This document shows, one piece after another, positions 45,225 through 57,090 of a stretch of 64,000 nucleotides of DNA. Source of the stretch: Hyphomicrobiales bacterium (lineage in GTDB: Bacteria; Pseudomonadota; Alphaproteobacteria; Rhizobiales; Rhizobiaceae); contig PAPH01000021.1 in NCBI GenBank assembly GCA_002709005.1, positions 62,001 through 126,000 on the forward strand, given 5' to 3'. A program made the position numbers and the translations under genes. The notes below the pieces were generated by a model. It worked only from the letters and a program-made list of their open reading frames with translations, did no database searches and had not been told where the DNA came from. Positions within the stretch are counted from its first letter, which is position 1. Each line of letters opens with the position of its first letter.

Positions 45225-46241
45225 TCAGAGCCCCATCTTCTTGCGTGACTGGAGGCCGACGACGAACATCAGGATCGCTCCCTTGATGGCCGTCTGCACG
45301 AATGGCGAGATGTTGGTGAGGTTCATCCCGTTCGACAGAAGCGCCAGCACCAGCGCGCCAATGACGGTTCCATGCAGACTGCCGATGCCGCCGGAAAGCT
45401 GGGTACCACCTATCGCCACGGCGGTGATGGCGTCGAGTTCGAACAGCAGGCCGACATTGGGGTCACCGGACACGATCCGGCCGGCGAGAAATACGCCCGC
45501 AAGCCCGGCAAACAGGGAGCAGGCAACATAGGCGATGACCGTGTTGCGACGATCGGCAATGCCGAAATTGCGGGCGGCGTCTTCCGCGCCGGAGGCCACG
45601 CCTCCGCCTATTGCGAAAAGGTGCAGGCCGAACCGTGACCCGTATAGCAGCTTCCAGGCAATCAGGATGACAACAACGCCCCAGATGACCGGCATCGGTA
45701 TGCCGAGAAACGACCCGGCAACGGAACTGATGACCAGTTCCGGTACGGTACCGCCCGATACGGGCCTGAGCATGCGGGCGAAGCCGAGGATCACGTACTG
45801 CATCGCCAATGTCGCGATGATGGGGTGAACGTTGAAGCGGGTGATGACGAGCCCGTTGGTCAACCCGATCAACGCCGCCAGCACGAAGACTGCGGGAATG
45901 AGGACATATCCGGGGGCGTCGAGCGCGAGTATCGCGGTGGTAAAGCTGATCGTGGAGCCCACCGACAGATCAAGCCCTCCGACGATGACGACAAACATCT
46001 GGCCGATCGCGGTAATGACCAGCGGCATGGCCTGAGCGACGAGATTGAAGAGATTTTCCCGGCTCAGGAACTGTTCGGTCTGCAACGCCAGGGCAATGCC
46101 GATCAGGATGGCGATCAGCAGCGGGACCAGCCAGAGACCCTGACGACCGCGCTTTCTCCTGCTCCCGGAAAGAAGGCTCGTGATGCGGGTGGCCGGACGC
46201 GGCTGGATGGCGGGTTCGAGTTTCATCAAGGCTGGCTTCAT
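45225..46241 (-). CDS. Sugar ABC permease (RbsC family), first copy
   Basis: A 338-residue permease. The conserved VGGLDLSVGSTISFT and FELDAITAVAIGGTQLSGGIGSLHGTVIGAL segments identify the family, and LHLFAIGGGVASGAEDAARNFGI is the cytoplasmic coupling region. It follows the ATPase gene by 12 bases. Two different permeases in one operon imply a heterodimeric pore, as in several rhizobial sugar importers. Confidence 0.92.
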   Translation of the reverse strand: MKPALMKLEPAIQPRPATRITSLLSGSRRKRGRQGLWLVPLLIAILIGIALALQTEQFLSRENLFNLVAQAMPLVITAIGQMFVVIVGGLDLSVGSTISFTTAILALDAPGYVLIPAVFVLAALIGLTNGLVITRFNVHPIIATLAMQYVILGFARMLRPVSGGTVPELVISSVAGSFLGIPMPVIWGVVVILIAWKLLYGSRFGLHLFAIGGGVASGAEDAARNFGIADRRNTVIAYVACSLFAGLAGVFLAGRIVSGDPNVGLLFELDAITAVAIGGTQLSGGIGSLHGTVIGALVLALLSNGMNLTNISPFVQTAIKGAILMFVVGLQSRKKMGL

Positions 46242-46253
46242 CTTTCCGGCGCT

Positions 46254-47747
46254 TCAGGCGCTAAGGGCTGCTTCGAGGATGATGTGTTCGCTGGCATTCC
46301 CGGCCGGCATTTCCGCGACAACAGTGTTGTCGTGGATCACGTAAAGGCGGTCGCACAGACCTATGAGTTCTATCGTTTCGCGCGACAGAACCAGCACGGC
46401 GCCGCCGTTTTCGGCGAATTCACGCAGCAGCCGGTAGATTTCCGACTTGGCACCGATATCCACGCCCCGTGTCGGCTCCTCAATCAGGAGCACATCGATA
46501 TTGGCAGCCAGATAACGACCGAGCAGAACCTTTTGCTGATTGCCGCCTGAAAGCGAACTGACAGGCGCTGAAGCGTCCTCGGCCTTGATCCTCATGGAAG
46601 CCATGGTCGTATTGATGACATCGCGGTAGCGTCTGGCGATCGACATCTCGCCGCGCTCCGACACCAGGCTTATGGCGATGTTATCCGCGATCGAAAGGCC
46701 GAGGAACAAGCCTTCTTCCTTCCGATCTTCCGGAACGAAGCCAACGCCTGCGGCGTGCAATCGCCTTATGCCCGACGTCTCGGACACGGGCATTTCCAGC
46801 AATTCACCCTTGATCGTCACCGTGCCGGAAAAGGGGCGAAACTTGCCGATGAGCGAGCGAAGGAACTTCTGCTGTCCCTGTCCCTCCAGACCCGCGAGCG
46901 CGACGATCTCGCCGCTCGAGACGTGAAGGGAGAATGGCTTGGACCTGGCATCGATCTTGAAGTGCTTGACATCCACGACCACCGAACCGGTTTCCGTCGC
47001 GCGAGGCGGAAACAGATCGTCCAGCGTGCGCCCCACCATCATGGCGATGAGTGAAGCCGGGCTCATTTCCGACACCGGCCGTGTATCGACACGCCTTCCG
47101 TCCTTGAGAACGGTCACGGTGTCGCAAATCTCGAAAATCTCTTCCATGCGATGAGAGATGTAGACAATGGCCTTGCCCTCGTCCCGCAAGCGCCGGATGT
47201 GCTTGTTGAGAACGTCGACATCGGCGGCGTTAAGGGCCGCTGTCGGTTCATCCAGAATGAAGATCGATGCGTCCGCCTTGATCCCGTGGGCGATTTCAAC
47301 GAATTGCCGTTCGGCGATTGAAAGCTCGGATACCAGCGCCTCAGGATCGAGCGTCAGACCCAGTTGCGCCAGCGCGTCGGCCGTCTGGGCATTCATGCCC
47401 GCATAGTCGACGGCGCCAAAACGGGTGAGAGGCTCGCGCCCAAGAAACATGTTCTCGGCAATCGTGAGATTGGCGAGAAGCGACAGTTCCTGAAAGACTG
47501 TCGAGATGCCGAATTCCAGCGCCTTCTTCGGACTGTTGAAGGATATGCGGTGGCCATTCTTGAAGATCTGGCCCGAATCCGGCTGGTGCACTCCGGCCAG
47601 GATCTTCATCAATGTGGACTTGCCCGCCCCGTTCTCGCCCATGAGGGCGTGGACGGTTCCCGGCAGCAACTCCAGCGAAACCCCGTCGACCGCGCGACTT
47701 CCGCCGAACGATTTCGATATGTTGGACATTTCAATGAGATTGATCAC
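46254..47747 (-). CDS. Sugar ABC importer ATPase with two domains (RbsA family)
   Basis: A 497-residue tandem ATPase. The first domain has Walker A GENGAGKSTLMK, signature ELSIAERQFVEIA and Walker B IFILDEPTAAL. The second has a reduced Walker A region (LAGLEGQGQQK), signature SLSGGNQQKVLLGRYL and LLIEEPTRGVD, as is normal for RbsA/MglA. It starts after two strong hairpins that separate it from the binding-protein gene. Confidence 0.94.
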   Translation of the reverse strand: MINLIEMSNISKSFGGSRAVDGVSLELLPGTVHALMGENGAGKSTLMKILAGVHQPDSGQIFKNGHRISFNSPKKALEFGISTVFQELSLLANLTIAENMFLGREPLTRFGAVDYAGMNAQTADALAQLGLTLDPEALVSELSIAERQFVEIAHGIKADASIFILDEPTAALNAADVDVLNKHIRRLRDEGKAIVYISHRMEEIFEICDTVTVLKDGRRVDTRPVSEMSPASLIAMMVGRTLDDLFPPRATETGSVVVDVKHFKIDARSKPFSLHVSSGEIVALAGLEGQGQQKFLRSLIGKFRPFSGTVTIKGELLEMPVSETSGIRRLHAAGVGFVPEDRKEEGLFLGLSIADNIAISLVSERGEMSIARRYRDVINTTMASMRIKAEDASAPVSSLSGGNQQKVLLGRYLAANIDVLLIEEPTRGVDIGAKSEIYRLLREFAENGGAVLVLSRETIELIGLCDRLYVIHDNTVVAEMPAGNASEHIILEAALSA

Positions 47748-47793
47748 GCGGTCCTCCCAACATCGGCCTGTGCCGTGCCAAGGTCTTTTTTTG

Positions 47794-47858
47794 GGGCGGG
47801 GTCCCGAAATCCAGGAACCCCGCCCGTTTCGTTCGCCGCGAACAGCACCGCGGCGAAC
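47794..47858 (-). other. Tandem hairpins between binding protein and ATPase genes
   Basis: Hairpin one pairs 47794-47802 with 47817-47825 (9 perfect bases); hairpin two pairs 47831-47840 with 47849-47858 (10 perfect bases, 8-base loop). Neither is followed by a U-tract on the minus strand. They could protect the binding-protein mRNA or attenuate downstream transcription. Confidence 0.7.
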
Positions 47859-47879
47859 AACCAGGTCTCGGGAGGAAAC

Positions 47880-48956
47880 CTAGTTTTTGGCGTACCACTT
47901 CTTGAGCTGCTCTTCCGAGAGCTCGGTGGGCCACCAAACCGCATCCGAAAGATCCTCCCGGTAATAGGACTTGGCCTTTTCCAGGTCCCAGCCCGCCGGC
48001 TTGTAGTCGTAGTGCTTGTAGATGCCTTCCCGGCCTTCGAGCAGCGCAACGGCCGCATGCACACCAGCCGCCCCCTGGGCGGGCGCATATTCCGGCGCGA
48101 TCGACTGGAAGCTGTCGTTTATCCACTGGCGAAAGAAGCCGTTATTGCCCTCGCCCGAAATCGGCGGAATGTCGGCGCCGAACTGCTTGAATACGTCAAC
48201 GCAGGCGCGTGTCATGTCGGCGCCGGAAGACCAGATCCCGTCGACGTCCGGATTGTTCAGATAAAGGGTTTCGCAGACCTTCTTGCCCTTGTCGTACTGC
48301 CAGTCGCCATGCTCCTCGGCGATGATCTTGGTACCGTGACCGTCGAGCGCCTCAAGAAGTCCATTGTAGCGATTGGTGTCCTCCGGATGGCCGGCGAGTC
48401 CACGCAAGACCCAGATCTTTCCCTCCTCGACGACGGTCTTGACCAACCAGTCGCCCATCACTTTTCCGAAGTGTTCGGCGCCGCCCTGGATTTCGGTCGT
48501 ATAGGCATCCGTTTCCACGCGTCCGGTGTGGACGACGACCGGAATTCCGGCAGCCACCGCCTTCTCTATGGAAGCGTCGGCCGAAGTCGACGTGACCGGC
48601 TGAACGATGATCGCGTCGACCTTCTGGGCGATCAGGTCCTCGATGTCGGCGACCTGTTTCTTCTGATCGAAGTTGGCGTCGAGCAGAATGAACTTCTCGA
48701 CGCAGGATTCGCCCTCGGCAGCAGCCTCGGATTCATGGGCGACCTGCACCGTCCAGGTATTGGCGTTGACGCCGAAATGGCTCATGCCAATGGTCCAGCC
48801 GCATTCCTTCTTATACTTGCCCGCCTCGACAACCGGGTTGTCTCCAGGTGCGATCGTCACCCCTTCCATCGGAAGGTAATCGTCCGCCAGCGCGGAAGCC
48901 GACAGACTGGTGGCAAACAGCAGTCCCGACGCAATTGCGGCAATGCGTGATGTCAT
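47880..48956 (-). CDS. Sugar ABC importer substrate-binding protein
   Basis: A 358-residue periplasmic protein of the LacI-like/RbsB fold. The Sec signal is about residues 1-24 (GLLFATSLSASALADD). Core segments VDAIIVQPVTSTSADASIEKAVAAGIPVVVHTG and WVLRGLAGHPEDTNRYNGL are typical. GGAGGAGG lies nine bases before the ATG at 48956. It is the first gene of the importer operon; the ligand is unidentified, probably a modified sugar or polyol given the linked esterases. Confidence 0.93.
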   Translation of the reverse strand: MTSRIAAIASGLLFATSLSASALADDYLPMEGVTIAPGDNPVVEAGKYKKECGWTIGMSHFGVNANTWTVQVAHESEAAAEGESCVEKFILLDANFDQKKQVADIEDLIAQKVDAIIVQPVTSTSADASIEKAVAAGIPVVVHTGRVETDAYTTEIQGGAEHFGKVMGDWLVKTVVEEGKIWVLRGLAGHPEDTNRYNGLLEALDGHGTKIIAEEHGDWQYDKGKKVCETLYLNNPDVDGIWSSGADMTRACVDVFKQFGADIPPISGEGNNGFFRQWINDSFQSIAPEYAPAQGAAGVHAAVALLEGREGIYKHYDYKPAGWDLEKAKSYYREDLSDAVWWPTELSEEQLKKWYAKN

Positions 48957-49342
48957 GGGTTTTCCTCCTCCATTCAAACCGTTGTGCAAATCCGGCGAAC
49001 CGCAGGCGCTCGCTTGTGCGCACGGCGATCACTTCCAAGCTGTTGGGAATCCTCCTCCCCACTTGGTCCGGGCCTGGAATTTAGCTCTGGGCCGGTCGTC
49101 GCATCTCAGCGCCGCCCTTGGCGCTAACGCGGCCGCTCGGAACCTCCTCCGAATGGCAAAAAAGCATGTGAAAAAAAGCAAGTCAACACTTATTCAGATT
49201 GAATGAATAACTATTCCTTGAATTGATCATGTTGGATGACTATTGATTTGCGGTGCCGGAGCCGCGTTGCACGTGCAGTCAACGGGCCTCCGCGAGGAGG
49301 AGAATCCAGCCGAATGTTTCGAGATTTTGGACCGGGAACGTG
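48957..49342. other. Divergent regulatory region of the sugar cluster
   Basis: The 386-base gap between the binding-protein gene and the second SGNH gene has an AT-rich core (49160-49250) with a palindrome at 49190-49210 and a possible short leader frame at 49314-49343. Promoters for both directions are expected here. Confidence 0.5.
49190..49210. promoter_or_regulatory. Probable ROK-family operator
   Basis: Inverted repeat TTATTCA-N7-TGAATAA, perfect in both 7-base arms. AT-rich palindromes of this type are bound by ROK regulators such as NagC and Mlc, and a ROK regulator is encoded at 50036. Confidence 0.55.
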
Positions 49343-49343
49343 A
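49314..49343 (+). CDS. Possible nine-codon leader coupled to the SGNH gene
   Basis: ATG at 49314 with AGGAGG 13 bases upstream encodes MFRDFGPGT and stops in TGATG, whose ATG begins the esterase gene. The SGNH gene itself has only a weak ribosome binding site, so coupling through this mini-frame is plausible but unproven. Confidence 0.3.
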   Translation: MFRDFGPGT

Positions 49344-49984
49344 TGCGAACGGTACTGTGCTACGGAGATTCCAACACCTACGGCCAGATACCCGGCGGTG
49401 GACCGCTTGACCGTTATCCCCGAGACCAGCGCTGGCCAGGCGTTCTGGCTCGCGAGCTGGGCGCAGGCTGGCATGTCATTGAGGAAGGCCTCAGTGGCAG
49501 GACGACCGTGCGCGACGACCCGATCGAAGGTGCCTTGAAAAATGGCCGCACCTATCTCAGGCCCTGCCTGATGAGCCACGCGCCACTCGACCTCATCATC
49601 CTGATGCTTGGGACGAACGATCTAAAGGCTCGCTTCAACCAGCCGCCTTCCGAAGTGGCGATGGGCATCGGATGCCTTGTACATGACATCAAGGAACTCG
49701 CACTGGGCGCAAACAACCGCTCGCCCGAAATCATGGTCGTCTCTCCGCCTCCGATGCTGGACGACATAAAGGAATGGGAGGCGATCTTCCGCGGCGCACA
49801 AACGAAATCTCGCGAGCTGGCTCTGCAAATGGAGATCATCGCCGATTCACTTGAGGTGCATTTCTTCGATGCCGGACTGTATGCTCTGAGCGATCCGACC
49901 GACGGCTTCCACATTAATGGCGAAGCTCACGAGGCATTGGGTGTCGCCCTTTCGAGAGAAGTGGAGGCAATCGGATGGAGATGA
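49343..49984 (+). CDS. SGNH/GDSL esterase, paralogue 2
   Basis: A 213-residue SGNH hydrolase with block I VLCYGDSNTYGQ, glycine block EEGLSGRTTVRDDP, MLGTNDLKARFN and the C-terminal DGFHINGEAH (Asp/His). It shares long stretches with the esterase at 43555-44235, for example HVIEEGLS-RTT and LDL-I-MLGTND. No signal peptide is present, so both act in the cytoplasm. It is divergent from the importer operon and 51 bases before the ROK regulator. Confidence 0.9.
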   Translation: MRTVLCYGDSNTYGQIPGGGPLDRYPRDQRWPGVLARELGAGWHVIEEGLSGRTTVRDDPIEGALKNGRTYLRPCLMSHAPLDLIILMLGTNDLKARFNQPPSEVAMGIGCLVHDIKELALGANNRSPEIMVVSPPPMLDDIKEWEAIFRGAQTKSRELALQMEIIADSLEVHFFDAGLYALSDPTDGFHINGEAHEALGVALSREVEAIGWR

Positions 49985-50035
49985 GCCGCGCCCGCCATAC
50001 CAGAGCGAATAGCCTCCGCGCGAAAACCGGGTGTA

Positions 50036-51145
50036 ATGACGGGAGCTGCCGGCGTGCCTGACATGCGCTTTGCGCCCCCCAACCCGTTGCGGATAGCGGA
50101 CCGCGCCACGGGCCTGAATGCCGTCAGCATCAGAAGCTACAACGAGCGGCTGCTGCTTTCCCTTCTGCTGCAAAACGATTCAATCACCCGCTTTGAAATC
50201 GGGGAACGGACCGGCCTTTCCGCGCAGACGGTATCCGTGCTTGTCCGGTCACTCGAACAGGAGGGACTGGTTGCCAAGGGCGAAGCGCAGAAAGGGCGCG
50301 TCGGGCCGCCGACCGTCCCCGTCGCGCTCAATTCGGAAGGTGCCTTCTCAGTGGGCGTCAGCGTGGGCCATAAGTTCACAGATGTCGTGCTCATCGATTT
50401 TGTCGGCGCGCCCCGTTTTCATCAGACTTTTCCAAACCCGGGGCCCGACCATCTCAGCAATCATTCAGAGTTCTTGACCACCATCCGGAACGCAATGTCG
50501 CTCGTGCCGCCCGAGGCCCGCAGCAGGCTGGCCGGAGTAGGCCTCGCCTTGCCGCACACCGCTTCCGAAGGCAGGGACGAGGACGCCTATTTCAAGGCGC
50601 TGCAGCAGGAAATCGAAGCGCAGCTCGAGCTTTCCGTCTTCGTTCAGAACGACATCACGGCGGCCGCGAGTGCGGAGAGCATGTTCGGCGCCGCGAAGCC
50701 GCTGACCGACTACATGTTCTTCTACCTCGGCGCCAATCTGCACGGACGCCTGATCCTCAACCATCAAATTTTCCACGGCAATTCGCCGGTGAGTTTCGAC
50801 GTCGGGATATCCGCGCTGGAAAGAGAACTTGCAGCCGCTGGCAAGCCGGCGGCGCCGCTTTGGGACAGACTTGGCGCGTGGCCGGACTACGGGCAGCATC
50901 TCCTCGAATGGGAAGACAATCTCATCGAGAGGATGGTCCGTTCGTGCCGCGACATCAGACAGTTCATCGAGATCGACACGATCGTCCTTTCCTCATACGC
51001 CCCGAGAGACGTGTGTCGGGATATCTGCGCGAGAATGGAGGAAACGATGCCGGGGATTCGCGCTATCGCTGGGAGCATTGCCCCCTCCCCGAAAGCCATC
51101 GGAGCGGCAAGTCTCCCTTTCAGCTCGAGATTTATGGTGGAATAG
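50036..51145 (+). CDS. ROK-family transcriptional regulator
   Basis: A 369-residue protein with an N-terminal winged helix (SIRSYNERLLLSLLLQNDSITRFEIGERTGLSAQTVSVLVRSLEQEGLV) and a ROK sugar-kinase-like C-terminal half (AFSVGVSVGHKFTDVVLIDF, then SVFVQNDITAAASAESMFG). The usual zinc-binding cysteine cluster of ROK proteins is not obvious. It probably senses the sugar or sugar phosphate imported by the adjacent system and binds the palindrome at 49190-49210. The start is uncertain (50036 or 50063). Confidence 0.88.
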   Translation: MTGAAGVPDMRFAPPNPLRIADRATGLNAVSIRSYNERLLLSLLLQNDSITRFEIGERTGLSAQTVSVLVRSLEQEGLVAKGEAQKGRVGPPTVPVALNSEGAFSVGVSVGHKFTDVVLIDFVGAPRFHQTFPNPGPDHLSNHSEFLTTIRNAMSLVPPEARSRLAGVGLALPHTASEGRDEDAYFKALQQEIEAQLELSVFVQNDITAAASAESMFGAAKPLTDYMFFYLGANLHGRLILNHQIFHGNSPVSFDVGISALERELAAAGKPAAPLWDRLGAWPDYGQHLLEWEDNLIERMVRSCRDIRQFIEIDTIVLSSYAPRDVCRDICARMEETMPGIRAIAGSIAPSPKAIGAASLPFSSRFMVE

Positions 51146-51338
51146 CATTCCAGAAACGAAAGGCACGCCGTTCAGGCAATCGGCTGATAAGCGGCATATT
51201 CTTGCGACGATCAGTCTGCCAGCGGTTCTTCGGACCGGCTAGATTGAAGAAGCTCTCGGCGACAGCGTTTTCCGGAACGTGGGCCGTGAGGACCGACGCC
51301 CAGTCAATGCTGGTGACCGCACCGGGAACAGCGGCTGT

Positions 51339-52247
51339 TCACGGATCAGTCGCTGTCCCGAAATTTCGGTCCCCCGCGTCCACCAGCCAATCGCGAAACA
51401 GGAGTGCATTTGCGGACACACGCGAGTGCACCTTCAGATAGAAGCATTCAGGCGAGGGAATACTATCCGCAACCAGATTGACAAGCCGCCCACTCGTCAT
51501 CAGCGGCCCTACCAGTCCGTCCCAGCCGAGCACGGCGCCGTCATCGTCCTGAGCCATCTGCAACGCGATCATGTAGTTGTTCACGGACAAGGACTTGCCA
51601 ACCGGAGCACCCAATCCGACGGTTCGCAGCCAGTCCGGCCATCCGGTCCAGCGAGCGCCTTCCCCGGTTATATGGATAAGTGGCGCCTGAAGAAGGTCCC
51701 GCGCTTCGCGAATGCCGTGTAGCGACGCATAAGCGGGTGATCCGAGTGCAAGTATACGGTCCCTGAACAGAAGCCTGTACTCGCCTCCGTCCTCGGGAAT
51801 TGTTCCATAGTGTATGCTCAGATCGCAGCGCTGAGCCGAATTCTCAATATCGCTGACGATCTGCGAAACGCTGATTTCGGGATGACGTTTCCAGAACGCC
51901 GAAATCTGCGGCGTCAGCCAGAACGCACTCATCGCACTTGTCGATCTGACCACCACGGCCGGCCTGTCCGATCGCTCCCGGATCGACTGGACGGTCTCCG
52001 AAATGCTCTCGAATCCCTTCTGGAGCGCGACGAAGAGAAAGGCGCCCACTTCGGTGAACTCCACGCCGCGGTGATGTCGGGTGAATAACTGGCGTCCCAG
52101 CTCGCTCTCGAGCGCCTTGATCTGATGGCTGACCGCTGCGGGCGTCACATTCAGTTCGGAAGCTGCAGCCTTGAAGCTCAAATGACGCGCCGCCGCCTCG
52201 AAACACAGGAGAGAAGTCATCGATGGAAGATCGTACGGACGGGCCAT
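51339..52247 (-). CDS. LysR-family regulator (GcvA-like)
   Basis: A 302-residue LysR regulator. The helix-turn-helix is in LLCFEAAARHLSFKAAASELNVTPAAVSHQIKALESELGRQLF, close to the GcvA subgroup, followed by an effector-binding domain. The ATG at 52247 is chosen because an upstream in-frame ATG lies within the palindrome 52296-52311. It is divergent from the Rieske oxygenase operon and very probably controls it. Confidence 0.92.
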   Translation of the reverse strand: MARPYDLPSMTSLLCFEAAARHLSFKAAASELNVTPAAVSHQIKALESELGRQLFTRHHRGVEFTEVGAFLFVALQKGFESISETVQSIRERSDRPAVVVRSTSAMSAFWLTPQISAFWKRHPEISVSQIVSDIENSAQRCDLSIHYGTIPEDGGEYRLLFRDRILALGSPAYASLHGIREARDLLQAPLIHITGEGARWTGWPDWLRTVGLGAPVGKSLSVNNYMIALQMAQDDDGAVLGWDGLVGPLMTSGRLVNLVADSIPSPECFYLKVHSRVSANALLFRDWLVDAGDRNFGTATDP

Positions 52248-52295
52248 GATGTCGCTTTCGCATAAATCCGTGTCGGGATGTGAAAGAGTTAAACT

Positions 52296-54701
<2,406 letters not shown>

Positions 54702-54722
54702 AGAAATCAAGTGAGAACACCG

Positions 54723-56759
54723 ATGTCCAACGACCCGCTTCTTCAGCCCTATCAGCTCAAGCACCTGACGTTGAAAAACCGCTTGATGATCTCGTCGCAT
54801 GAGCCTGCCTATCCCGAGGACGGCATGCCGAAGGAGCGCTATCGCGCCTATCACGTGGAGCGTGCCAAAGCCGGTGTCGGACTGACGATGACGGCGGGCT
54901 CGGCGAGCGTGGCCCGTGACAGCCCACCGGTCTTCAACAACATCCTGGCATGGAAGGACGAAGTCGTCGGCTGGATGAAACAGCTCACCGACGAATGTCA
55001 CGACCATGGCTGCGCGGTGATGATTCAGCTCACCCATCTCGGCCGTCGCACACGCTGGGACAAGGCAGACTGGCTGCCCGTCGTCTCGCCCGGCCTCGAG
55101 CGCGAAGCTTCCCACAAAGCATTTCCGAAAAAGGCCGAGGACTGGGACATAGAGCGCTTGATCGGCGACTATGCCTCGGCGGCTGCCCGGATGAAGTCTG
55201 CCGGACTCGACGGGATCGAGATCCAGGCTTACGGACACCTGATGGACCAGTTCTGGTCGCCGCTCACCAACGACCTTGAAGGCCCCTATGGCGGCAGTCT
55301 TGAAAACCGGCTTCGCTTCACCTTCGATGTCCTGCGCGAGATCCGCGAGAGCTGCGGTCCGGATTTCATCGTCGGCGTAAGATACACCGGCGACGAGGAT
55401 CTGGCCGGCGGCCTGACCAAGGAAGACGGCATCGAGATCTCTCGCCGCCTCAAGGACAGCGGCCTTGTTGACTTCCTCAACGTGGTGAAGGGGCACATCG
55501 ATACTGACGCCGGTCTGACGGACGTCATCCCCGTGCAAGGCATGCGCTCGGCGCCGCATCTCGACTTCGCGGGGGAGATCCGTGCAGCCACATCATTCCC
55601 GACATTCCACGCCGCCAAGATCCAGGATGTTGCCACGGCGCGGCACGCCATTGCCAGCGGCAAACTCGACCTCGTCGGCATGACGCGGGCTCACATGGCC
55701 GACCCGCACATCGTTGCAAAGATCATGCGCGGAGAGGAGGAACGCATCCGGCCCTGCGTCGGAGCGAACTACTGTCTCGATCGCATTTATCAGGGCGGCA
55801 TGGCCTTGTGTCTCCATAACCCTTCGACTGGACGCGAGGTCGAGCAGCCCCATGAACTGGGTTCGTCTGAGAGCCCGCGCCGGGTCGTCGTCATTGGAGC
55901 CGGACCGGCCGGGCTTGAGGCCGCGCGTGTGGCTTCGGCCCGCGGGCATGATGTCATTGTCCATGAAGCCGCAAGTCACGCCGGCGGCCAGATTCGTCTT
56001 ACTGCGCTGACCGAAAGGCGGCGAGAGATGATGCAATTGATCGACTGGCGCATGGCCGAGTGCGAGCGGATGGGAGTACGGTTCAACTTCAACAGCTATG
56101 TCGATGCCAGCGATTTCGCGAGGGAAGAGGCCGACGTTATCATCGTGGCGACAGGCGGCCTGCCGCACACCGACATCCTGAGCGAGGGCAACGACCTGGT
56201 GGTGTCTGCCTGGGACATTCTCTCAGGTGATGTCGAGCCCGGGCGCAACGTCCTGATTTATGACGACGCGGGCGATTACCCCGCGCTCCAGGCCGCCGAG
56301 AAGATCGCCGCGACCGGCGCCAGGGTCGAGATCGTCACGCGCGACCGCAACATCGTCTCGGAAGTGATGGCTATGTCCCTCACTCCGTCGCTGCGCATTC
56401 TACAGGCTCTCGACGTGACGTTCACCCCGACATGGCGGGTGGATGCGGTGTCGAGGGACGGCAACTCTCTTGTAGCGATGCTGGGAAGCGATTACGGCCC
56501 GATGAGACGAGAGCGCAGGGTAGACCAGGTCGTCGTCAATCACGGCACGCGTCCTCTGGACGACATCTATTTCGACCTCCGACCGGAATCGAGCAATCAA
56601 GGCGAAGTCGATTACGAGGATCTCATCGCCGGACGTCGGCAGGAGCGCGTCAGGAACGATGCCGGACGCTATCAGCTGTTTCGGATCGGCGACGCGGTCG
56701 CTGCTCGCAACACCCATGCGGCGATCTATGACGCCCTCAGGCTCGCTCGAACACTCTAG
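54723..56759 (+). CDS. OYE-type N-methyl demethylase (DgcA/StcD-like NADH:flavin oxidoreductase)
   Basis: A 678-residue trimethylamine-dehydrogenase-like flavoprotein. An FMN TIM barrel (about 1-335, with QLTHLGRRT and IQAYGHLMDQFWSPLTN) is followed by an iron-sulfur cysteine cluster (CVGANYCLDRIYQGGMALC), then FAD and NAD domains (VVVIGAGPAGLEAARVAS). The opening DPLLQPYQLKHLTLKNR and length match StcD of N-methylproline and DgcA of dimethylglycine demethylation. It follows the reductase by 21 bases and would act on the product of the Rieske step. Confidence 0.9.
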   Translation: MSNDPLLQPYQLKHLTLKNRLMISSHEPAYPEDGMPKERYRAYHVERAKAGVGLTMTAGSASVARDSPPVFNNILAWKDEVVGWMKQLTDECHDHGCAVMIQLTHLGRRTRWDKADWLPVVSPGLEREASHKAFPKKAEDWDIERLIGDYASAAARMKSAGLDGIEIQAYGHLMDQFWSPLTNDLEGPYGGSLENRLRFTFDVLREIRESCGPDFIVGVRYTGDEDLAGGLTKEDGIEISRRLKDSGLVDFLNVVKGHIDTDAGLTDVIPVQGMRSAPHLDFAGEIRAATSFPTFHAAKIQDVATARHAIASGKLDLVGMTRAHMADPHIVAKIMRGEEERIRPCVGANYCLDRIYQGGMALCLHNPSTGREVEQPHELGSSESPRRVVVIGAGPAGLEAARVASARGHDVIVHEAASHAGGQIRLTALTERRREMMQLIDWRMAECERMGVRFNFNSYVDASDFAREEADVIIVATGGLPHTDILSEGNDLVVSAWDILSGDVEPGRNVLIYDDAGDYPALQAAEKIAATGARVEIVTRDRNIVSEVMAMSLTPSLRILQALDVTFTPTWRVDAVSRDGNSLVAMLGSDYGPMRRERRVDQVVVNHGTRPLDDIYFDLRPESSNQGEVDYEDLIAGRRQERVRNDAGRYQLFRIGDAVAARNTHAAIYDALRLARTL

Positions 56760-57090
56760 AAATTCGGGCATTCGGGATAGGAGGCCTTCCACCCCGATCC
56801 CAGGGGCTCATCAAGTCGAGCGTGCGGATTTGCCTGGGGAGATTCCGAACGCACGCGCGAACTTAATGTGCGGAACCGGATCATCGAGGTTGTGGCGCAT
56901 GATCTTCGCTTTAGCGATGCGCTTGCCGCGAATGCCGCGAGACGTGCCGGGGGGCTGTTGGATTGCGAAGAGCTGCATGGACTATTTGATCCGCAATGGC
57001 CGCCGAGATGCCTTGAGCAAACGAGTGCCTGCTCATGCCGCAAGCCAAGCCGTAATCCCCTGAAAGATCTATTATCGAACAGGCGGCACA
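56760..57090. other. Intergenic gap with a possible gene relic
   Basis: This 331-base region on the plus strand contains a frame around 56868-57000 reading NRIIEVVAHDLRFSDALAANA and LLDCEELHGLFDPQWPP, which looks protein-like but has no clear start or family. It may be a decayed gene end at the junction between the betaine and nitrite modules. Confidence 0.3.

Noticed and set aside
47364-48950. A 528-codon plus-strand frame across the sugar ABC operon
   Set aside because: It is antisense to the ATPase and binding-protein genes and shows no protein family features.
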